DNA from: CAVZTX01 sp963778375
GTDB taxonomy: Bacteria; Chloroflexota; Ktedonobacteria; Ktedonobacterales; Ktedonobacteraceae
NCBI GenBank assembly: GCA_963778375.1
Contig: CAVZTX010000037.1
Location: 1 to 49,304, forward strand
Direction: 5' to 3'
Length of the DNA stretch: 49,304 bases
Below, one piece after another: positions 9,061-17,652 of this stretch. How positions within the stretch are numbered: position 1 is the stretch's first letter; every line of letters starts with the position of its first letter. The position numbers and the translations under genes were made by a program. The notes below the pieces were generated by a model, which was not told the DNA's origin, made no database searches, and saw nothing but the letters and a program-made list of their open reading frames with translations.

Positions 9061-9546
9061 CTAGTCGCGGTAGACCAATCCCAGGGTTAAGCCGAAGACA
9101 AGGTGACGGACGATATTCTGGAAAAAAGCGGTCCATGTGGCGAGTTTGGGCAATTCCCCGCTCTTAATCAACGGATGATATCTATCCGCGAGCGGGGTAA
9201 GCCCCCACATAGAGACAATGAAGACCTCACTAAAGATAGCCCCTTTCAACCAGTTTGGACCTGGTAAAAAGCGTTTAAAAACCGCAGCGTATAGTTCCGC
9301 AAGCATAACCCCATTCAGGAAATGCAGAATCCATGCCAATAAAGAGAACTTTTTATGGATCGCGGCCTTGCCCTGCAACATTCCCTGGATGAAACGTACA
9401 TCGCTGAAGCGACTGCCCGTGAGCGACATATCCCCTTCCATTGCTATGCTATAAGTCGTCGTTGCCAAAATCCCTGCCAGAGCCGCACGTTCGGGTCGCC
9501 AGTTTTGTCGAATGATGCAGTGTAAAATATTGCTGATAGTGAGCAT
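9061..9546 (-). CDS. Integral membrane protein of unknown function
   Basis: A 161-residue protein with four probable membrane segments: near residues 20-35 (AALAGILATTTYSIA), 65-88 (FSLLAWILHFLNGVMLAELY), 100-115 (KGAIFSEVFIVSMWGL) and the C-terminal NIVRHLVFGLTLGLVY. The start has AAAGGAAAAAAGC upstream. It follows the DUF92 gene by 50 bases on the same strand and may share its transcript. No family was recognised with certainty; the layout resembles DUF6789-like four-helix membrane proteins. Confidence 0.65.
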   Translation of the reverse strand: MLTISNILHCIIRQNWRPERAALAGILATTTYSIAMEGDMSLTGSRFSDVRFIQGMLQGKAAIHKKFSLLAWILHFLNGVMLAELYAAVFKRFLPGPNWLKGAIFSEVFIVSMWGLTPLADRYHPLIKSGELPKLATWTAFFQNIVRHLVFGLTLGLVYRD

Positions 9547-9596
9547 TGCTTTTTTCCTTTTTCGTCAGGTTGATGCGCATCTTTTCTTTAGAGACG

Positions 9597-10460
9597 TTAT
9601 TTCCTGCTCCGAAAGGGTACATGCAACCCTATTGCCATAACTGCTCCAAAAAGGGTTGCGGCAAAATTGACGACATCATTATTTATCCAGGAAATGCCGC
9701 GTATTGGTGTAGTCTTTGTCCCGCAGCTATGGACGCGCCGCTCGGTCTCCTTGTCACAAACCGGGCAGTAGTACATAACCTGAACGGTCGCTCCTAAAAA
9801 ACTATCAAAGAAACTTCCCGCTAACCCACTAAGCAGCCCAATCATAGGAAGGGATGCAAGCGACTTGCGGCATCCTTGCATAACCCACATGCCCGTACCA
9901 AGGAAAAGTGCACCCAATGCTGCAGCAGCGCTGCCGAACGGTGTAATGCCGCCAGATGTGCCTGGAGAGACAGGCCTGCCGGTCGTAATCAGGCGCGGCT
10001 GCCGGGTACTCAGCACACCAAGTTCTGTGGCCCATGTATCGGCGTTCGCGGCAGCGAGTGCACCTATAAAGCCAGCCTGCAACGACTCACGTCGTGTCTG
10101 GCTCCGGGTCAATCCATAACCGAGCGCCATCAACGTAGCTACTCCACCGTTTGCCACCACCTGCCCCAGGTCGCGCCGCGATCCTTTGCTGAACTTATCG
10201 GCAGCAGCCTGTGCTTTGTCCCGCTCACGGAAGTGTGAAAGCACACTGGATGACACGAAGAACAATATCAACGAGACGCCCCATGTCCATCCGCCCATAC
10301 CGTAAATCGTTGTGCCGCTCATAACCGCCCCTACAACCCCGCTGCGGTTGAGCGAGCGCCGCCTGTAAGCAACAAGAGCAATAGCGCTGCTGAATACCAG
10401 GCCAAGCGTCAGCCTTACTCTCACTTCGGAATTAGAAAATCTAAGTAGGCGTCTAAGCAT
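9597..10460 (-). CDS. DUF92 family membrane protein
   Basis: A 287-residue polytopic membrane protein. DUF92 hallmarks are clear: AANADTWATELGVL, RPVSPGTSGGITPFGS, GLAGSFFDSFLGATVQ, and the cysteine-containing stretch YYCPVCDKETERRVHSCG followed by ISWINNDVVNF. The plant member VTE6 is a phytyl-phosphate kinase and related proteins act on polyprenyl phosphates; a role in isoprenoid phosphorylation is possible but only by homology. The start MLRRLLRF at 10460 is the only good one in the frame. It leads a likely two-gene transcript with the 9061-9546 membrane-protein gene. Confidence 0.88.
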   Translation of the reverse strand: MLRRLLRFSNSEVRVRLTLGLVFSSAIALVAYRRRSLNRSGVVGAVMSGTTIYGMGGWTWGVSLILFFVSSSVLSHFRERDKAQAAADKFSKGSRRDLGQVVANGGVATLMALGYGLTRSQTRRESLQAGFIGALAAANADTWATELGVLSTRQPRLITTGRPVSPGTSGGITPFGSAAAALGALFLGTGMWVMQGCRKSLASLPMIGLLSGLAGSFFDSFLGATVQVMYYCPVCDKETERRVHSCGTKTTPIRGISWINNDVVNFAATLFGAVMAIGLHVPFRSRK

Positions 10461-10715
10461 ACTTTAGTACCTCTGAGATAAAATAGTCCATTTTGTTACA
10501 GAAATGTCTTCTGATCAGTTCTATTGTAAAGAAGGTGTTACATGGATATAGTACTTTTGGTGCGTTAATATTGGATGTATTGTATCATATCAATATGTTT
10601 TATCATGCTTAACGAGTGGTCTTATATAACCATTGTCAAGCTCAAGAATCAATGATAGACTGCGGGAGTCCAGGTACCTTCTTTTGGTGAGGTCTGGCGA
10701 AAGTGAGGAGCAAAA

Positions 10716-12155
10716 GTGACTAAGTGTAGCAACTGTGGAGCGCCAGCCCGTGCAGACCTGGCGTATTGTCCGAATTGTGGAGCGGCTTTGTCTCAAACGG
10801 GGAATCTGGTGGCAGACCCGAAAATGGCTGCTCTTGAAAAGCCAGAGCTACCAGCATGGTTAGAATCGCTGCGTACCGGTGAGCATCCTGCTGTACCTGC
10901 TAGTGGATCAGTAAGTTTTAATGGCCCCGATCCTATTGATGAGGGGGCTTTACCAGGTTGGATGCGCGGTGAGCACGCCAATTCCCCCGAAAAAGCTGCT
11001 TCAGATCAGTATTCAGCAAGGCGACCTGCCTCAATGCCCCCGCCTCAAACCGATGGCGAGTTTTCGCCTCCAAGGGGAATTGCAGCAAGTTCATTGATCG
11101 ATGAGCAAGCTTTGCCTTCGTGGATGCAGGAAAATAATCCTTCCCAGCGATCAAGCATATCAGCTTCAAGCCTCGTGCAGCCCGATGCCTTACCGAATTG
11201 GATGCGAAACTTACAAGCACCATCTGGATCAACACCACCTCCTGTACCGCCTGCTGTTGACCCAATCACTCCTATACAGTCATTGTCCGCCCATAATTTG
11301 GTGGATCAGCAGGCATTGCCTGCCTGGCTTACCGGACCGACCAACGCACCGGCTCAGCCAGTTCAGCCTCAGCAGACCCAACAGTCTCCGCAGGTCTCGC
11401 AGCCTCCTCAACCGTATCAACAGCCTATGTATCAGCAACCTGGCGCTCAATCGGGCCTAGCCGCGTCATCACTGCTCAACATGAATGCATTGCCGAACTG
11501 GCTGCGTGAAAATGAGTCTGCGCAAGGACAATCCCCGTCACCTGCCGATTTGGGCCAACAGCCATTTGCTCAACCTGGACAGGCACAGCCGCCGAACGCA
11601 AATGGTCCCCTGGCAGCCGCGTCTTTGATAGATATGAATGCCTTGCCCGGCTGGTTGCGTGCTTCAGAGAACTCGGATATGGGGCCAACGCGTGGAGGAA
11701 ATATGGGCAATCCTGGGGTCTCCGCTGGCGCTAGCGGAGTGCGTTTCAATTCCTTCGCGCCTCCCCAGGCTCCTCGCGGGGAAAATATGCGCGTGCCAAG
11801 CCGTCCGCGAGGTGAAGTAGCACCTTATGGGCAGAGTGAAGTAGCCGCGAATGTCTTTTCTTCGATGCTAGGCGTTGCTTCGACGGCCCCCTCTTTCTCT
11901 TCTCAGCCGCCTAGCCAGGCTCTGGGCGATGCACAAGGATTTTTGGCAGGGCAATCGCAGCAGCCGATGGCACAAATACCACAGGTGCCAAGCAATATGG
12001 GATATTCTACGGGAAATCAACCGGCATGGCCCCAACAGCCACCAACCAGTGGATCAAATATGATGCCAGGTCAGGGACAAAATGTTCCTTCTCCAGCTTC
12101 CAAACCAGCGAAACGTGGATTTCTCGAGACAATTCGAAGTTGGTTCTCTCGCTAA
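10716..12155 (+). CDS. Zinc-ribbon protein with seven LPxW motifs
   Basis: A 479-residue protein starting at GTG (GAGGAG lies 5 bases before). The first ~28 residues form a zinc ribbon, CSNCGAPARADLAYCPNCGA. The rest is Pro/Gln/Ser-rich and probably disordered, but seven short motifs recur: ELPAWLESL, ALPGWMRGE, ALPSWMQEN, ALPNWMRNL, ALPAWLTG, ALPNWLREN and ALPGWLRAS. Five of them are preceded by a Ser/Ala-rich lead such as AASSLIDEQ. The C-terminus is a short amphipathic basic helix, KRGFLETIRSWFSR. The evenly spaced motifs look like multivalent binding sites for one partner. It heads an operon with the MutL-like ATPase 80 bases downstream, which is the obvious candidate partner (inference). 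Confidence 0.8.
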   Translation: MTKCSNCGAPARADLAYCPNCGAALSQTGNLVADPKMAALEKPELPAWLESLRTGEHPAVPASGSVSFNGPDPIDEGALPGWMRGEHANSPEKAASDQYSARRPASMPPPQTDGEFSPPRGIAASSLIDEQALPSWMQENNPSQRSSISASSLVQPDALPNWMRNLQAPSGSTPPPVPPAVDPITPIQSLSAHNLVDQQALPAWLTGPTNAPAQPVQPQQTQQSPQVSQPPQPYQQPMYQQPGAQSGLAASSLLNMNALPNWLRENESAQGQSPSPADLGQQPFAQPGQAQPPNANGPLAAASLIDMNALPGWLRASENSDMGPTRGGNMGNPGVSAGASGVRFNSFAPPQAPRGENMRVPSRPRGEVAPYGQSEVAANVFSSMLGVASTAPSFSSQPPSQALGDAQGFLAGQSQQPMAQIPQVPSNMGYSTGNQPAWPQQPPTSGSNMMPGQGQNVPSPASKPAKRGFLETIRSWFSR

Positions 12156-12235
12156 CACATAATCAAGAGACTAATTTGGGAATGGGGCATGGGGTGTCCC
12201 CAATACACTAGCCATCAGACCAGAGGAGCTATGAG

Positions 12236-14326
12236 ATGTATACACAATCGTATCTAGGGGGAGGACAAAGTCCAACCAGCAATCAAAGCCACCAGGAACT
12301 TAACCCTTCAGAGCAACAGTATGAGCAAGAAACTGGAGAAGTCAACGCTGGAAGACGCAACCCAAATCCTGCATCTGCTAACTCAATACTGGTTGCTGAT
12401 TGCGGCAACGTATTTACTAAAGTCTCACTGCTTGGCCTCGTCGAAGGTCAATACCGGCTCATGGCACGAAGCGAGGTACCTACAACAGCAACAGCTCCAC
12501 ATGAAGATATTACCAAGGGTATTATCCAGGCGATTAATGAGATTGAGTTTATTACTGGTCGTCACTTCCTTTCAGATGGACGTATACTCTCTCCTGAGCA
12601 ATCAGGAGGCGATGGAGTAGACGCCTTTGTGGCAACTATAAGCGTTGGTGATCCATTACGCTTGATTGTATTAGGGGCAGTAACGCCCTCACTTGAGGCC
12701 CTTGCATCTCAAGCAGTTTCCGGACTCTACGCAAAAATTCAGACATTGCCCGCCCCTTCATATCTTATGCATTCCACACCTGCCCCACAAATGGTTGCTG
12801 GAAGCGCAGGTATAGGTGCTGATAGCGTGCCAGGTGTTGCGGGGTATCCTTCTGCTCAACAATGGACACGAGAGCAGCTTGCTTTGGAGTGGGAGCGCCA
12901 GATTGAACGTATACGAGAACTACAGCCACACGCGGCATTAATTGTCGGCGTCGCCGATGGACCGGCCGGTCCAACTCCCCTTCAGGAATCCTGCCAATTG
13001 CTGATCAATGCTGTGCAAGAACTTAATGAGCATCAGAATAGGATGCTCTCAGCCGGGTCGGTAGGTTCTGCCTCGAATGTGTCAAATGGTATGCATTCAC
13101 ACAATGGCGGTGGACCGCTTGCCAATGCCAGGTCAGCATATAGCTTGCAACAGGATATTGCGCTGCATCCTCTGCCAGTGCTCTATGCCGGTGCGCCGCA
13201 ATATGTAGAATCTGTGCAGCGCATGCTCAATGGATACGCTGAAGTTATGCCAATTGATCCGCTGATTTCGCATGCGCAACTCGGTACAACGAGTATGGCT
13301 GCTACCTACCTGTATGAGCGTGATGTCATACAGCATGTAGCCGGTTATACTCGTGCTCGTTCCTGGTCAAGTGCCGCACCTACCGCAACCGCCAGTTCGT
13401 TGAGCAGCCTGGTTCGCTTTCTTGCGCAGCACTATGCCATGAACGTCACTGCTATAGATATAGGTGGCGCGACAACTACAGTAATGATGGCAGGTGAGCA
13501 AGGCGAGTTTCTTCCCATGGTCAACTACGGCGTAGGTGTAGGCCCGAGCATTGGCGTTGTTCTCCAACAGGTTGGCGTGCAACGCCTGGCTCGCTGGCTG
13601 CCCTTTGAGATCACGGAAGACGAATTACGTCAGTATGTGCTGAATCGTATGTTGCATCCCCAGATAGTACCAACGAGCATGCGTGATCTTCAGATTGGAC
13701 AGGCCTTTGCCCGTGAAGCTATCATCCTGACAGTCGATACAATCAAAAAGAACAACCTCAAAGAATTTGATGCTGATTTAATTTTAGCTACCGGAGGTGT
13801 TCTTTCTCACGCGCCCAAATATGGACAGGCAGCACTTATGTTGCTCGATGCTCTTCAGCCGCGTGGCGTAACTTCCCTGGTGCTGGATCGCACCATGCTC
13901 ATTTCTCAACTGGGCGCGGTAGCCACGGTCGCTCCAATAGCTGCTGTGCAAGTTAATGAAAATGACGCGGTCATGCATCGTCTGGGTACCTGCGTGGTTC
14001 CCTTTGGCGACCTACCAAAAGATCAGGTTGCATTGCGCGTTGGAGTAGAGTACAGTAATGGACGGCAAATCGTGGTTGAAGTGATGAGTGGCGCTATGGA
14101 GGTCATACCTTTACGTTCAAATGAGCAGGCCTTACTCACCCTATACCCTGCTCCAACAGTAGATGTGGGGCTTGGTCCAGGTGAGCGTGCCCGTGCGGCT
14201 GAAGAGATTGATGGCGGATTGGTTGGTCTCATTATTGACGCACGTGGCAGACCACTAACTTTACCATCCGATGATGCCGAACGCCGTGCTCGCCTGCTAC
14301 AATGGATGCAAATTCTGGGGGCTTAA
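12236..14326 (+). CDS. MutL-like ASKHA ATPase (glutamate mutase MutL family)
   Basis: A 696-residue protein of the actin/Hsp70/sugar-kinase superfamily, similar to the MutL protein found next to glutamate mutase genes (not the mismatch-repair MutL). Phosphate-binding motifs are visible: VADCGNVFTKVSLL near residue 55, AIDIGGATTTVMM near 407, and the adenosine motif LILATGGVLSHAP near 515. Residues ~1-48 and ~265-300 are low-complexity. No mutase genes lie nearby, so a chaperone role for B12 enzymes cannot be assumed. GAGGAG precedes the ATG at 12236; an ATG five bases earlier is in another frame. It sits between the zinc-ribbon protein and the barrel protein in one operon. Confidence 0.85.
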   Translation: MYTQSYLGGGQSPTSNQSHQELNPSEQQYEQETGEVNAGRRNPNPASANSILVADCGNVFTKVSLLGLVEGQYRLMARSEVPTTATAPHEDITKGIIQAINEIEFITGRHFLSDGRILSPEQSGGDGVDAFVATISVGDPLRLIVLGAVTPSLEALASQAVSGLYAKIQTLPAPSYLMHSTPAPQMVAGSAGIGADSVPGVAGYPSAQQWTREQLALEWERQIERIRELQPHAALIVGVADGPAGPTPLQESCQLLINAVQELNEHQNRMLSAGSVGSASNVSNGMHSHNGGGPLANARSAYSLQQDIALHPLPVLYAGAPQYVESVQRMLNGYAEVMPIDPLISHAQLGTTSMAATYLYERDVIQHVAGYTRARSWSSAAPTATASSLSSLVRFLAQHYAMNVTAIDIGGATTTVMMAGEQGEFLPMVNYGVGVGPSIGVVLQQVGVQRLARWLPFEITEDELRQYVLNRMLHPQIVPTSMRDLQIGQAFAREAIILTVDTIKKNNLKEFDADLILATGGVLSHAPKYGQAALMLLDALQPRGVTSLVLDRTMLISQLGAVATVAPIAAVQVNENDAVMHRLGTCVVPFGDLPKDQVALRVGVEYSNGRQIVVEVMSGAMEVIPLRSNEQALLTLYPAPTVDVGLGPGERARAAEEIDGGLVGLIIDARGRPLTLPSDDAERRARLLQWMQILGA

Positions 14327-14356
14327 CAGGTTATCTAATGCCTACGGAGGACATAT

Positions 14357-15439
14357 ATGACGTATCCGCTTGGGTGGTCTGTCGTAACACAGATCCTCAT
14401 TCGAAGAGAGCGTTGGCCAGGTCGCTACAAAACCAGGGGTGTTGCACTGGTCTATCCAGGCCAGGAGGTACAGCCCGATCAGCCTGTCATTCGCCTGGAG
14501 AAAACTGAACAAGTTTCAGAGGAGTCGAGTAATCCCGCGAATGTCTCTTCCCCAGGTGATCCATCCTCTGGCGGACTATCAAACCTTTCGCAATCTTCGA
14601 CTGCTCTATCTTCCGGAGGCGCTCCGACTGTCACGGCAGTCAAGGAAAACCTAGGAACGCAAGTGAATATCCCCCACTCTGTGAGCGAAACGGTTCCTGC
14701 CGGCCTGCGCGGACGTGTCGTGGATATTACTCGCCGTGGTGGGGTTATCATCGAGAGCCGAGTTGCTGTCATCCAGGGGACTATTGGCGCTGGAAACCAG
14801 GTTGCCGGAGTGCTCACGCTCTGGAAATCTCCCGGTGCTAGCCGTGGTCAACAGCCAATTCCGCCAGGAGCCATTCTGATCGTTCCTGGCCCGCTGAACT
14901 TCGCTATGTTGCGCCAGGCACTCATCTCAGGAGTTGTAGGTGTGGTAGCGAGCAGCATTTCCTCCCATGATCTAGAGGGCTTCCTGCGTACCGACCTGGT
15001 GCGATTGATTGATAGTCCCGACATTGAATTGGCACAGACCAACCTTCCGCCGATAACCTTGCTCCTCACCGAAGGTCTTGGCACCATCGCCATGCCGGTA
15101 CCTACCATCAACCTGCTCAGTCAATATGCCGGCTCAATCGCATTGATCTCAGGCGCAACTTCTATCCATCAAGCTATCTATCCTGAGCTCATCATCTCGC
15201 TGCCACCCGCGGAGGCGCAGCACAACTGGCATCCCGTGCAACCTGATCCTCTTCTGAAGACTGGCGCGCAGGTACGAGTGTGTGGTGGAGATCACGAAGG
15301 TGCGATTGGAGAGATCACTTACCTCTTCAGCCATCAGCAAGTTTTTCCATCTGGTATACGTAGCCGAGCAGCCCGCCTTCGGCTTGAGGACAACTCAACG
15401 CTCGTTGTTCCACTAACGCTTATCGAGCGCATTGGATAA
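14357..15439 (+). CDS. Barrel-rich protein of the MutL-like operon, unknown function
   Basis: A 360-residue soluble protein starting 30 bases after the MutL-like gene with ACGGAGG upstream of its ATG. Residues ~10-50 (RYKTRGVALVYPGQEVQPDQ) look like a short barrel-sandwich (biotinyl/lipoyl-like) piece. Then comes a Ser/Pro-rich linker to ~105. Residues ~115-160 (GLRGRVVDITRRGGVIIESR) again read as beta strands. The C-terminus (TGAQVRVCGGDHEGAIGEIT) resembles a KOW-like barrel. No lysine in a biotin/lipoyl attachment motif was seen. The function is not known to me; the constant company of a zinc-ribbon protein and an ASKHA ATPase suggests a shared complex (inference). Confidence 0.7.
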   Translation: MTYPLGWSVVTQILIRRERWPGRYKTRGVALVYPGQEVQPDQPVIRLEKTEQVSEESSNPANVSSPGDPSSGGLSNLSQSSTALSSGGAPTVTAVKENLGTQVNIPHSVSETVPAGLRGRVVDITRRGGVIIESRVAVIQGTIGAGNQVAGVLTLWKSPGASRGQQPIPPGAILIVPGPLNFAMLRQALISGVVGVVASSISSHDLEGFLRTDLVRLIDSPDIELAQTNLPPITLLLTEGLGTIAMPVPTINLLSQYAGSIALISGATSIHQAIYPELIISLPPAEAQHNWHPVQPDPLLKTGAQVRVCGGDHEGAIGEITYLFSHQQVFPSGIRSRAARLRLEDNSTLVVPLTLIERIG

Positions 15440-15467
15440 TAGCTGTGACTACTCATCCGAGCCGTTT

Positions 15468-15521
15468 TTATCCACATACATAGAAAGTTATCCACATATT
15501 CCAATAATATATGTGGATAAC
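15468..15521. promoter_or_regulatory. Cluster of three perfect DnaA-box sequences with an inverted repeat
   Basis: TTATCCACA occurs at 15468-15476 and 15488-15496, and its complement TGTGGATAA at 15512-15520. All three match the strongest E. coli DnaA box. The last two lie in a perfect 13-base inverted repeat, GTTATCCACATAT (15487-15499) and ATATGTGGATAAC (15509-15521). The stretch is AT-rich and lies between the converging 14357 gene and gpmI. A role as a terminator is less likely because the stem is AT-rich and has no T-run directly after it on either strand. Confidence 0.5.
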
Positions 15522-15554
15522 TCGAATACCTGGAAGAGGCATTTTTGGGTACTT

Positions 15555-17147
15555 TTATACAATTAACGAACGCCCCGTCATATCTTGCGGTCGTGGAATG
15601 TGCAATATTTGCAGGATAGTCGGTGCGACATCTGCCAGAATACCATCGGTGCGCAAGCGTGCCTGTGCCAGCTCTGGTACCACCAGATACAGTGGCACAG
15701 GATAGGTGGTATGCGCGGTAAAAGACTTGCCTGCGTTCGGCCCATCGTACTCAACTAACTGCTCAGCATTGCCATGATCCGCAGTAATCAATAATCCCCC
15801 GCCGACTGCCAGCGTTGCCTCTACCACGCGTCCTACACCTGTATCAACCGTCTCAACTGCCCTAATCGCGGCCTCGATCACACCTGTGTGCCCGACCATA
15901 TCCGCGTTAGCATAGTTCATGATTACAAAGTCGTACACCCCGCTGCGAATATGCTCCACCGCGGTATCCGTCACCCCGACCGCACTCATCTCTGGCTGCA
16001 AATCATACGTCGGCACCTTCGGCGAAGGCACCAGCAGACGATCTTCCCCCGGAAAAGGAGTCTCGCGCCGACCGTTAATGAAATACGTCACGTGCGCGTA
16101 CTTTTCCGTCTCGGCCGTATGAAACTGCCGCAGACCGTGCTCAGAGATTACCCGCGCCAGTGGCATGTCCACCTCGTCCGCGCGGAACGCAACCTCCGCG
16201 TCAAGCCCTTCCTCATATTCCGTCATCATGACATACGCCAGGTCGTCCAGGCGTTGCCCTCGCTCAAATTTGCCCTCGGCCTGGGGTGGCAACTCCTTCA
16301 TTACAAAAGCCTTGGTTAATTGCCGCGCTCTGTCGGGGCGGAAATTATAGTGAATCACCGCGTCACCAGCCTTTACAACAGCAGTTGGATGATCGTCCTC
16401 CATAATCACCGTGGGCAAAATAAATTCGTCAGTCACGCCCTTCTCATAGGATTGCTGGATGGCCGCTACCGCTGAACTGGCTCGCTGCTGTGCTTCCCCA
16501 CGTGTCATCGCGAAATATGTCATCCCTATGCGTTCCCAGCGGTTATCGCGGTCCATTGCATAGTATCGCCCGGTCACCGTCGCCACCTTCGCCGGGTGCT
16601 CCCCTCCAATTTCACGCGCACGAGCCTCAAGATACTGCATGAACTCGACCCCACCGGTCGGCGAAGTATCGCGCCCATCCGTGAAGGCATGCACATACAC
16701 TCGTTCAATATCATGCATCTGCGCCAATCGCAAAAGCGCCTCCAGATGCGACTCGTGTGCATGTACTCCACCATTCCCCAGCAGCCCGCATAGATGCAGT
16801 TGCGACGAGTTCATCTTCACATGCTCAATCGCCTTGAGCAGCGCCGGATTTGAAAAGAAAGTACCATCCTTAATCGACTCACTCACACGAGTATAGTCCT
16901 GCAGCACGCGCTTACCGGCACCAATATTCTGATGCCCTACCTCGGAATTGCCCATCTGCCCTTCTGGCAAACCAACCGCCTTCCCCGATGTCCGCACCGT
17001 CGTATGAGGCCACTCACGTGCAAGCCTATCAATATTCGGCGTGTGTGCTAGCGCAATCGCATTCCCCTCCTTGCGCGGATTGACTCCCCAGCCATCCATT
17101 ACAATTAAGACAAACGGGCGTGGTCGCCTCGAAGGTGTTGTGCTCAT
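15555..17147 (-). CDS. gpmI: 2,3-bisphosphoglycerate-independent phosphoglycerate mutase
   Basis: A 530-residue glycolytic enzyme interconverting 3- and 2-phosphoglycerate. Metal-binding and catalytic motifs are complete: VLIVMDGWG (metal Asp), GNSEVGHQNIGAG (catalytic Ser near residue 68), HAFTDGRDTSP, GRYYAMDRDNRWER, FRPDRARQLT, NYANADMVGHTG and TADHGNAEQ. The start at 17147 (MSTTPSRR) is preferred because the only ribosome-like site, GGAG, lies upstream of it; an ATG at 17165 is the alternative. The gene stands alone on the minus strand. TGATACAAT on the minus strand (17209-17201) may be its -10 region. Confidence 0.95.
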   Translation of the reverse strand: MSTTPSRRPRPFVLIVMDGWGVNPRKEGNAIALAHTPNIDRLAREWPHTTVRTSGKAVGLPEGQMGNSEVGHQNIGAGKRVLQDYTRVSESIKDGTFFSNPALLKAIEHVKMNSSQLHLCGLLGNGGVHAHESHLEALLRLAQMHDIERVYVHAFTDGRDTSPTGGVEFMQYLEARAREIGGEHPAKVATVTGRYYAMDRDNRWERIGMTYFAMTRGEAQQRASSAVAAIQQSYEKGVTDEFILPTVIMEDDHPTAVVKAGDAVIHYNFRPDRARQLTKAFVMKELPPQAEGKFERGQRLDDLAYVMMTEYEEGLDAEVAFRADEVDMPLARVISEHGLRQFHTAETEKYAHVTYFINGRRETPFPGEDRLLVPSPKVPTYDLQPEMSAVGVTDTAVEHIRSGVYDFVIMNYANADMVGHTGVIEAAIRAVETVDTGVGRVVEATLAVGGGLLITADHGNAEQLVEYDGPNAGKSFTAHTTYPVPLYLVVPELAQARLRTDGILADVAPTILQILHIPRPQDMTGRSLIV

Positions 17148-17300
17148 CTTGTCGTTTCGCTCCATATCAATGTTTATGTGTATGACTGTTCTGCCTTTTC
17201 ATTGTATCACGAGCAAAACCAGGAGATAGGGTATTGGGGCTTCGTGCGAGTTGCGAACGGCCTTTTATGTTCCTTTCTGTCCACGTTTTTGTAAGCTATT

Positions 17301-17322
17301 TCGTACTCTCCTTACAGTACGA
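17301..17322. promoter_or_regulatory. Inverted repeat upstream of the 17400 gene
   Basis: TCGTACT (17301-17307) and AGTACGA (17316-17322) form a perfect 7-base inverted repeat with an 8-base centre, about 80 bases before the small membrane-protein gene. It could be a repressor site; nothing identifies the protein. Confidence 0.3.
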
Positions 17323-17399
17323 GAACAGGAAAGTTACAGAATAACGTTGTGTAAACAAGCGACGTATACCTCATTCAGCACACTAGAAACGGAAGTTTT

Positions 17400-17636
17400 A
17401 TGTTAGGTATTGGATTATACGTCTTCCTGGGCGTCATAGCCCTGCTGTTGATCATAGTGCTCATCTTAGCCATAGTGACGGTAACTCGCTCAAAGAAAAC
17501 CGGTCAGGCACCCTTTGGTGGCGATGCACGTCAAGGTGGCGTAGGTGAGAACTACGATGCGGAACAACGACTAGCGGGTAGACATCGCGATCGTGATCAA
17601 AATAGTGAGATGGGAAGACGGACAGGAGCGCAATAA
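17400..17636 (+). CDS. Small single-pass membrane protein
   Basis: A 78-residue protein. Residues ~3-33 form one long hydrophobic segment (LYVFLGVIALLLIIVLILAI), followed by a charged, Gly/Arg/Asp-rich tail (RHRDRDQNSEMGRRTGAQ). The N-terminal segment without a cleavage site suggests a membrane anchor with a cytoplasmic tail. CGGAAG precedes the ATG by about 4 bases. No family was recognised. It converges on the kinase-less sensor gene ending at 17653, 16 bases away. Confidence 0.6.
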   Translation: MLGIGLYVFLGVIALLLIIVLILAIVTVTRSKKTGQAPFGGDARQGGVGENYDAEQRLAGRHRDRDQNSEMGRRTGAQ

Positions 17637-17652
17637 AGGCATCTTTCTACCT

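Noticed and set aside
12200..12220. GGGGTGTCCCC palindrome as a terminator between the zinc-ribbon and MutL-like genes
   Set aside because: The stem is only four to five bases, with no T-run, and the genes appear to form one operon.
12236..14326. DNA mismatch-repair protein MutL
   Set aside because: The motifs are those of the ASKHA fold (glutamate-mutase MutL family), not of the GHKL ATPase of mismatch repair.
15487..15521. Inverted repeat as an intrinsic terminator of the 14357 gene or gpmI
   Set aside because: The stem is AT-rich and lacks a following T-run on either strand; the exact DnaA-box sequence explains it better.
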